From Neobacillus sp. OS1-2 (GTDB lineage: Bacteria > Bacillota > Bacilli > Bacillales > Cytobacillaceae), in contig NZ_CP133265.1 of assembly GCF_030915505.1 (NCBI RefSeq), positions 992,001-1,056,000 of the forward strand: a stretch of DNA of 64,000 nucleotides, in the 5' to 3' direction. The translations under genes were made by a program, and so were the position numbers. The notes under the pieces are model-generated. The model saw only the letters and a list, made by a program, of their open reading frames with translations. It had not been told where the DNA came from and did no database searches. Below, piece after piece: positions 58,948 to 64,000 of this stretch (position 1 is its first letter; each line of letters begins with the position of its first letter).

Positions 58948-59646
58948 ATGCTCAACTCAGCTGTGATCAATATGGATGTACTTGCGGATTTACAACAATT
59001 CGATACTTTTTCCAACCTTTCAGCTAAAACATTGAAAAAATACCTGCCTTATTTTTATTTTCGCAGCTACAAGAAAAACCAATGTCTGTTTATGCAGGGT
59101 GACCCGCGCGACAAAATCTTTTTTCTGCTCGATGGGTATGTGATGTTTGAACGTGCCAGTGAAGAGGGCAGTATGCTTTATTTAGACGTTATTAAAAAAA
59201 ATCAAATGTTTCCCACTGGCGGGATTTTTAAGGATAAGGTCTACCAAGATACCGCCATCGCCGTGACCGATGTTCATTTGTACTTCATTCAAACCCATAT
59301 AGTAGAGGAACTGCTTAAGTCGAATCCCAAGCAATTACTCTATATTATTTCGAAACTCTCAGATATTCTCAACCTACATCAAAAACGTGTACAGCGAATC
59401 CTCATCCCGCATGCCCAGGAACGGGTTTTGCATTCGATTCAATTTTTAATGGAAGATCTAGGCGTGAAGGATGGCTGTGAGATTGTGATTCCTTGTCCCC
59501 TTACAGCAGCTGATATTTCCAAGATATCTGGAACAACCAGGGAAACCGTTAGTTTGCTGATTAATCAGTTGAAAAGAGAAAAGATCCTCTCGGTAACTTC
59601 CAAAAAACTGAGAATCCATCAACCGGATTATTTTAATGAACTATAA
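58948..59646 (+). CDS. arcR: Crp/Fnr-family activator ArcR
   Basis: The 232-residue protein has a cyclic-nucleotide-type beta-barrel (about residues 20-130) and a C-terminal HTH with the recognition helix GTTRETVSLLINQLK, which has the Arg-Glu pair of CRP. There is no Fnr-type N-terminal cysteine cluster. In B. licheniformis, ArcR activates the arginine deiminase operon under anaerobiosis. It lies between argR and arcA on the same strand. Confidence 0.88.
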   Translation: MLNSAVINMDVLADLQQFDTFSNLSAKTLKKYLPYFYFRSYKKNQCLFMQGDPRDKIFFLLDGYVMFERASEEGSMLYLDVIKKNQMFPTGGIFKDKVYQDTAIAVTDVHLYFIQTHIVEELLKSNPKQLLYIISKLSDILNLHQKRVQRILIPHAQERVLHSIQFLMEDLGVKDGCEIVIPCPLTAADISKISGTTRETVSLLINQLKREKILSVTSKKLRIHQPDYFNEL

Positions 59647-59649
59647 ACG

Positions 59650-59684
59650 AGGCTGACTCCATTTTGGGTCGGTCTTTTATTTTG
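59650..59684 (+). terminator. Probable terminator after arcR
   Basis: GGCTGACTC and GGGTCGGTC pair around CATTTT with G-T pairs, followed by TTTTATTTT. It separates arcR from arcA. Confidence 0.55.
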
Positions 59685-59851
59685 CCTCGATAATTTTCTT
59701 AATTTTAGAACTTTATCTGTGAACTTATTATGTCATTCAGCCATTATTCAGGCAATTCCTATCGAAAAGACCTTTTTGCATAAAAGTATACATATTTATA
59801 CAACTCCATTTATGTTTTCGACAAAAAAGCGTTAAGATTATTACATTTTGA

Positions 59852-59895
59852 TTGTAAGGATGCTTACAAAGGAAAGGGGTTACATCGCTTAGAAT
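59852..59895 (+). promoter_or_regulatory. arcA promoter with CRP-spaced ArcR site
   Basis: TGTAA-GGATGC-TTACA (59853-59868; flanked by T and A) has the 5-6-5 layout of CRP/FNR sites. A -10 TAGAAT is at 59890-59895 without a good -35. With the start site at about 59902, the centre of the palindrome lies at -41.5, the class II activator position. An ARG-box-like TATTTATACA is at 59793-59802. Confidence 0.6.
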
Positions 59896-59936
59896 GAAGG
59901 TGTAGCAAGGATAGATTAAATAAAGGAGGAAGAAAG

Positions 59937-61223
59937 ATGAGCAGTATAACAGAAATGACTACTCCCCAGGATATACAAAATCAATTAAAGCACCCGATCC
60001 ATGTTACCTCAGAAATCGGTAGTTTAAGAACCGTTTTACTCAAGAGGCCTGGTAAAGAGGTAGAGAATCTAACACCTGAATACCTGCAACGACTTTTATT
60101 CGATGATATTCCTTATTTACCGATTATCCAGAGAGAGCATGATTATTTTGCCGAGACATTAAAAAACCGAGGCATAGAAGTCCTATACCTCGAAAAGTTG
60201 GTTGTCGAAACCTTAAGTAATGTAGAGATAAAAAAACAATTTGTTGATGATATATTACGAGAAAGCAAGGCTAATGTCAACGGTGCAGCCAGTGTATTAA
60301 AGGAATATCTTCTATCTTTTTCGACGGCAGACATGGTTGACAAAGTGATGAGCGGGATTCTTAAGAGAGAGATAGAACCCGAGAAAAAATCGCACCTTTA
60401 TGAATTGATGGAGGATCACTATCCATTTTATCTTGACCCGATGCCAAACCTTTATTTCACCCGTGACCCTGCAGCAAGTATCGGAAACGGCTTATCGATT
60501 AACCGAATGAGGGAACCGGCACGAAGGCGTGAATCATTATTCATGCAATACATTATAAACCATCATCCACGATTTGCTAGACACAATGTTCCTGTTTGGT
60601 TAGACCGTGACTTTGGCTTCTCGATTGAAGGCGGTGATGAACTCGTACTAAATGATGAAGTAGTGGCCATTGGCGTTTCTGCCCGTACATCTGCACGAGC
60701 GATTGAAAAATTAGCGCTAAATTTATTTAAGAGACAGGACACTATTAAAAAAGTAGTTGCTGTAGAAATTCCTAAATGTCGCGCCTTTATGCATCTTGAT
60801 ACAGTGTTTACGATGGTAGATTACGATAAATTCACCATCCACCCTGAAATACAAGGACCACAAGGCAATATGAATGTATATATTCTGGAAAAAGGTGCAG
60901 ATGATGCGCACGTTACGATCACACATCGTACAAATCTTCAAGAAACCTTAAAAGAGGTTTTAGGATTAAATGAATTGATTTTAATCCCATGCGGCGGTGG
61001 TGATGAAATCGCAGCTTCTCGTGAGCAATGGAATGATGGCTCCAATACTTTAGCGATTGCACCAGGCGTCGTTGTCACCTATGACCGGAACTACATCTCC
61101 AATGATTTATTACGTCAGCACGGTATAGAGGTCCTTGAAATCTCAAGCTCGGAATTATCCCGTGGCCGTGGGGGCCCACGCTGCATGAGCATGCCGATTG
61201 TCAGAGAGGATTTACACAAATAA
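59937..61223 (+). CDS. arcA: Arginine deiminase ArcA
   Basis: The 428-residue protein hydrolyses arginine to citrulline and ammonia. The catalytic Cys is in [11 protein letters not shown] at the C-terminus; [11 protein letters not shown] and [12 protein letters not shown] carry the other active-site residues (Asp, His). Length is slightly above the usual 410. TAAAGGAGG precedes the ATG. First gene of the structural arc genes. Confidence 0.97.
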   Translation: MSSITEMTTPQDIQNQLKHPIHVTSEIGSLRTVLLKRPGKEVENLTPEYLQRLLFDDIPYLPIIQREHDYFAETLKNRGIEVLYLEKLVVETLSNVEIKKQFVDDILRESKANVNGAASVLKEYLLSFSTADMVDKVMSGILKREIEPEKKSHLYELMEDHYPFYLDPMPNLYFTRDPAASIGNGLSINRMREPARRRESLFMQYIINHHPRFARHNVPVWLDRDFGFSIEGGDELVLNDEVVAIGVSARTSARAIEKLALNLFKRQDTIKKVVAVEIPKCRAFMHLDTVFTMVDYDKFTIHPEIQGPQGNMNVYILEKGADDAHVTITHRTNLQETLKEVLGLNELILIPCGGGDEIAASREQWNDGSNTLAIAPGVVVTYDRNYISNDLLRQHGIEVLEISSSELSRGRGGPRCMSMPIVREDLHK

Positions 61224-61249
61224 TTTTAACAAAAAGGAGAATGATCAAT

Positions 61250-62260
61250 ATGTTAATGACTGCACCGAAATTTAATGGGAAAAGCTTTCTTTGCGAAAAG
61301 GATTTTTCAAAAGAGGAATTTGTTTATTTGATCGATTTAGCGATGAAATTAAAAGATGAGAAAAAGCATGGAATTACCCATCGTCATCTTGAAGGAAAGA
61401 ACATTGCGCTGCTTTTTGAAAAGCCATCCACTCGCACACGCTGTGCTTTCACGGTAGCCTGTACCGACCTAGGGGCGCATCCTGAATATCTAGGAAAAGA
61501 TGATATTCAGCTTGGGAAAAAGGAATCGGTGGAAGATACCGCAAAGGTTTTGGGCCGCATGTTTGACGGCATCGAGTTCCGTGGCTTCGAGCACAAAAAG
61601 GTAGAAATGCTAGCGGAGCATTCGGGAGTGCCGGTTTGGAATGGTCTAACCGATTTATGGCATCCAACCCAGACACTTGCTGATTTCTTAACCGTAAAAG
61701 AAAACTTTGGCCGCCTCGAAGGAATTAAATTCGTCTATGTTGGTGATGGTAGAAATAATGTAGCCAACAGTCTGCTCGTTGGCGGTGCCCTTGTTGGTAT
61801 GGACGTTCGAATTTGTGCACCTGAATCATTGTTCCCAGCACCGGAAATCGTGGAATTGGCTCGTGAGTTGGCCGAAAAATCAGGCGGACGTGTAACGGTT
61901 ACCGCTGATGTTGAAGAAGGTGTTTCAGGTGCAGATGTCATTTATACCGATGTGTGGGTGTCAATGGGCGAAGAATCGAAGTTCGCAGAACGGATCGCCC
62001 TTCTCTCTCCGTACCAAGTGACAATGGACATGGTGAAAATGACAGGCAATGACAACATGATATTCCTGCACTGCCTCCCTGCCTTCCATGACCAGGAAAC
62101 AAGCTATGGGAAGGACATATTCGAAAAACATGGGCTTGCTGAAATGGAAGTAACTGACGAAGTATTCCGCGGCGAGCATTCAAAGGTATTTGATCAAGCT
62201 GAAAATAGAATGCATACGATTAAAGCGGTGATGGCAGCAACACTTGGTCACTTAGAATAA
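61250..62260 (+). CDS. arcB: Ornithine carbamoyltransferase, catabolic (ArcB)
   Basis: The 336-residue protein has the carbamoyl-phosphate motif STRTR ([12 protein letters not shown]), HPTQ ([11 protein letters not shown]) and the ornithine-binding HCLPAFHD. In the arc cluster it converts citrulline and phosphate to ornithine and carbamoyl phosphate. AAGGAG lies ten bases before the ATG at 61250; an ATG three codons earlier is too close. It starts 26 bp after arcA. Confidence 0.95.
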   Translation: MLMTAPKFNGKSFLCEKDFSKEEFVYLIDLAMKLKDEKKHGITHRHLEGKNIALLFEKPSTRTRCAFTVACTDLGAHPEYLGKDDIQLGKKESVEDTAKVLGRMFDGIEFRGFEHKKVEMLAEHSGVPVWNGLTDLWHPTQTLADFLTVKENFGRLEGIKFVYVGDGRNNVANSLLVGGALVGMDVRICAPESLFPAPEIVELARELAEKSGGRVTVTADVEEGVSGADVIYTDVWVSMGEESKFAERIALLSPYQVTMDMVKMTGNDNMIFLHCLPAFHDQETSYGKDIFEKHGLAEMEVTDEVFRGEHSKVFDQAENRMHTIKAVMAATLGHLE

Positions 62261-62315
62261 GAGGTTACCGTGGGGAAGATGCGGAGTATTCGCCTCTCCC
62301 CTCTTTCTAAATTAG

Positions 62316-62399
62316 ATTCGCTCATTGGAGGCCAAAATTCGCTCATAGAATACCGAAATTCGCTCATTGGACTGTGAAATTCGCTCATTGAACTCCCGA
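62316..62399 (+). repeat. Tandem array of 21-bp units (ATTCGCTCA)
   Basis: ATTCGCTCATTGGA-like cores start at 62316, 62337, 62358 and 62379, with exact 21-bp spacing; the last 7-8 bases of each unit vary. It fills the arcB to peptidase gap inside the operon. Confidence 0.92.
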
Positions 62400-62453
62400 A
62401 TATTTGATTGGTAAGCAAAGACAGCTAAAATAACTGTGAAATGGAGGAATAGT

Positions 62454-63797
62454 ATGGACCATTTAATTCCAGAACTCCGCAAAATAGAGAAGGGTTTCCA
62501 TCAATCGTTAATCGAGCTAATTGAGATCCCAAGTGTGATAAATGAAACCGACAAGGATACCCCTTTCGGAAAACACATTGACCAAGCCTTGAAAAAGACT
62601 CTAGAGATTTGCGATCAGCTGGGATTTCGCACCTATTACGATCCAAAGGGATATTACGGCTATGCTGAAATCGGTGCCGGCGAAGAAATGATTGGTATTC
62701 TTGGACATCTTGATGTCGTTCCACCCGGAAGCAGCGAAGAATGGGAAACACCTCCCTTTCAAGCAGCCATCATCGACGGAAACATGTTTGGCAGAGGGAC
62801 ACAGGATGACAAGGGTCCGACACTTGCCGCCCTTTTTGCTACGAAAGCGTTAATGAATCTTGGAATAAATTTTAATAAACGTGTCCGCTTTATTTTTGGA
62901 ACAGATGAAGAAACACTGTGGCGTTGCATGAACCGCTATTGCAAATTGGAGGAAATTCCAAGCATGGGCTTTGCTCCAGACTCCGTTTTCCCGCTTGTTT
63001 ACGCTGAAAAAGGACTGCTCCAGCTTCATTTAGAAGGGAAAAATGAAACAAAACTTCGACTGCAAGCTGGCAATGCCTTTAATGCGGTGCCCGACATGGC
63101 AACCTATACGGGTGAAAAACAACAAGAATTGAAGGCTGCATTGGATAGGTTTGGGTTCGCTTATGAAGCAACCAACGATAATGTGAATGTACTAGGTAAA
63201 GCGGTACATGCCCAAGTAACTGAAAAAGGGATCAACGCCATTAATCGCCTTTTAATCGGATTAAAGCACATCGGCTACACTTCCAAAATCATTGAATTCA
63301 TTAATGACATGGTCGAAGAGGATCCATTTGCGATGAAGATTTTTGACGAATGCGAAGATGAAGCATCCGGAAAATTGAAATTCAATGTTGGAAAAATAGA
63401 GTTAAATGAGGAAATCGAGAGGCTCTCGGTTGATATTCGTATCCCGGTGACAGCCGATAAACAAGTGATTGTAAATACACTCACACAAATTGCTAAGGAA
63501 TACGGATTAGAGTACAAAGAGTTCGACTATTTAAAATCAATCTATGTGCCGAAGGAACACTTCTTAATTCAGACATTAATGAATGTGTATCAAGAGGTAA
63601 CTGGTGATCTCGTTTCCGAGCCCATCTCGTCAGGCGGGGCCACTTATGCTAGAGCCATGAACAACTTTGTTGCCTTTGGAGCTATTTTCCCACAGCAAAT
63701 GAAAACGGAGCATCAGCCGAACGAACACATTGAGCTTGAGGAAATGTTTAAGGCGATGCACATTTACGCCAAAGCCATCTACCATTTAACCCGTTAA
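62454..63797 (+). CDS. M20 family dipeptidase (PepV/Sapep type)
   Basis: The 447-residue protein shows the M20 zinc ligands: GHLDVV (His, Asp), RGTQDDKGP (Asp), GTDEETLWR (the catalytic Glu pair) and APDSVFPLVYAEKG (Asp). It is close to the Xaa-His dipeptidase/Sapep group and not to ArgE by length. In an arc cluster it could supply arginine from peptides; this is inference. ATG at 62454 has GGAGG six bases upstream; an earlier ATG has no site. Confidence 0.87.
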   Translation: MDHLIPELRKIEKGFHQSLIELIEIPSVINETDKDTPFGKHIDQALKKTLEICDQLGFRTYYDPKGYYGYAEIGAGEEMIGILGHLDVVPPGSSEEWETPPFQAAIIDGNMFGRGTQDDKGPTLAALFATKALMNLGINFNKRVRFIFGTDEETLWRCMNRYCKLEEIPSMGFAPDSVFPLVYAEKGLLQLHLEGKNETKLRLQAGNAFNAVPDMATYTGEKQQELKAALDRFGFAYEATNDNVNVLGKAVHAQVTEKGINAINRLLIGLKHIGYTSKIIEFINDMVEEDPFAMKIFDECEDEASGKLKFNVGKIELNEEIERLSVDIRIPVTADKQVIVNTLTQIAKEYGLEYKEFDYLKSIYVPKEHFLIQTLMNVYQEVTGDLVSEPISSGGATYARAMNNFVAFGAIFPQQMKTEHQPNEHIELEEMFKAMHIYAKAIYHLTR

Positions 63798-63821
63798 AAC
63801 TAATTTTATGGGGGAATTCCT

Positions 63822-64000
63822 ATGAAAAAATTCAAGATGCCTACTGCCTATACGTTATTATTCTTGATTATTGTGATCATTGCGGCATTAACCTGGGCGA
63901 TTCCAGGAGGAAAATATGAAACAAAGGTAGACAAAGCAACACAGCAAGAAATTCCTGTATCCGGGACCTATCACCAGTTAGCTGGTAAAGAACAAACTCC
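63822..64000 (+). CDS. arcD: YfcC/ArcD-type transporter, N-terminal part (cut by window edge)
   Basis: The first 59 codons are visible: MKKFKMPTAYTLLFLIIVII, a membrane segment and the ALTWAIPGGKYE block characteristic of the YfcC family of arginine/ornithine-type antiporters. GGGGG lies eight bases upstream. It follows the dipeptidase by 24 bp and is presumably the arginine-ornithine exchanger of the cluster; arcC is expected beyond the edge. Confidence 0.8.
   Translation, partial: MKKFKMPTAYTLLFLIIVIIAALTWAIPGGKYETKVDKATQQEIPVSGTYHQLAGKEQT

Noticed and set aside
59852-59869. CcpA cre site before arcA
   Set aside because: The palindrome is 16 bp with a GGATGC centre; cre sites are 14 bp with a central CG. 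CRP/FNR geometry fits better.

Overview
The window reads as chromosome of a spore-forming, moderately AT-rich member of the Bacillaceae (Bacillus/Neobacillus-like). The reasons are the gene content and order (yunD-yunE-yunF, sufCDSUB, metNPQ, yusD, yusE, yusF, gcvH, yusI, fadNAE, yuzL, spore-coat genes, yusU/yusV-type genes, largely collinear with Bacillus subtilis), the strong AGGAGG-type ribosome binding sites, S-box riboswitches, a sigma-W promoter and a FadR operator of the Bacillus type. I see no rRNA, tRNA, CRISPR array, phage or insertion sequence. Species cannot be fixed from the sequence alone.

Layout. 1-2.1 kb: yunD (cut by the window edge), yunE, yunF. 2.2-7.5 kb: sufCDSUB iron-sulfur assembly operon (minus strand). 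7.8-12.5 kb: methionine import (metN-metP-metQ) and O-acetylhomoserine sulfhydrylase (metY), each behind its own SAM riboswitch with an intrinsic terminator. 12.6-16.5 kb: small conserved yus genes, gcvH, a NERD nuclease-like gene and a striking 50-bp tandem repeat array. 16.6-22.1 kb: fadN-fadA-fadE beta-oxidation operon under a FadR box. 22.3-23.1 kb: a YuzL protein and two spore-coat-type genes. 23.2-28.3 kb: Fur-controlled siderophore uptake (lipoprotein, two permeases, ATPase, FhuF-like reductase). 28.4-32.4 kb: RodA, a GalT/HIT-like protein, UppP, azoreductase. 32.6-36 kb: tungstate uptake (one-component regulator plus tupABC). 36-41.6 kb: a dehydrogenase, a two-component system and an InhA-type secreted protease. 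41.9-44.1 kb: flotillin and NfeD behind a sigma-W promoter. 44.6-49.5 kb: cystine-type ABC importer, a frameshifted amino-acid permease, NadE. 49.6-57.9 kb: miscellaneous genes (thioesterase, DUF3231, cation efflux, DNA alkylation repair, AI-2E family, polysaccharide deacetylase, DUF2085, Nudix). 58.4-64 kb: argR-arcR-arcA-arcB-peptidase-arcD, an arginine deiminase operon running off the right edge.

The genes serve sulfur and iron economy (suf, met, metY, tcy, siderophore uptake), fatty-acid oxidation, envelope upkeep (RodA, UppP, flotillin, deacetylase) and anaerobic arginine use. The most interesting signals are outside or inside otherwise ordinary genes: the arc-linked ArgR has Asn where the family has the first Asp of its ligand-binding GDDT motif; a CRP-spaced palindrome sits 41.5 bp upstream of the predicted arcA start site; four tandem arrays (50, 52, 21 and 21 bp periods) and two families of dispersed intergenic repeats are present; and there is an orphan terminator that may end a small RNA at about 39.1 kb.
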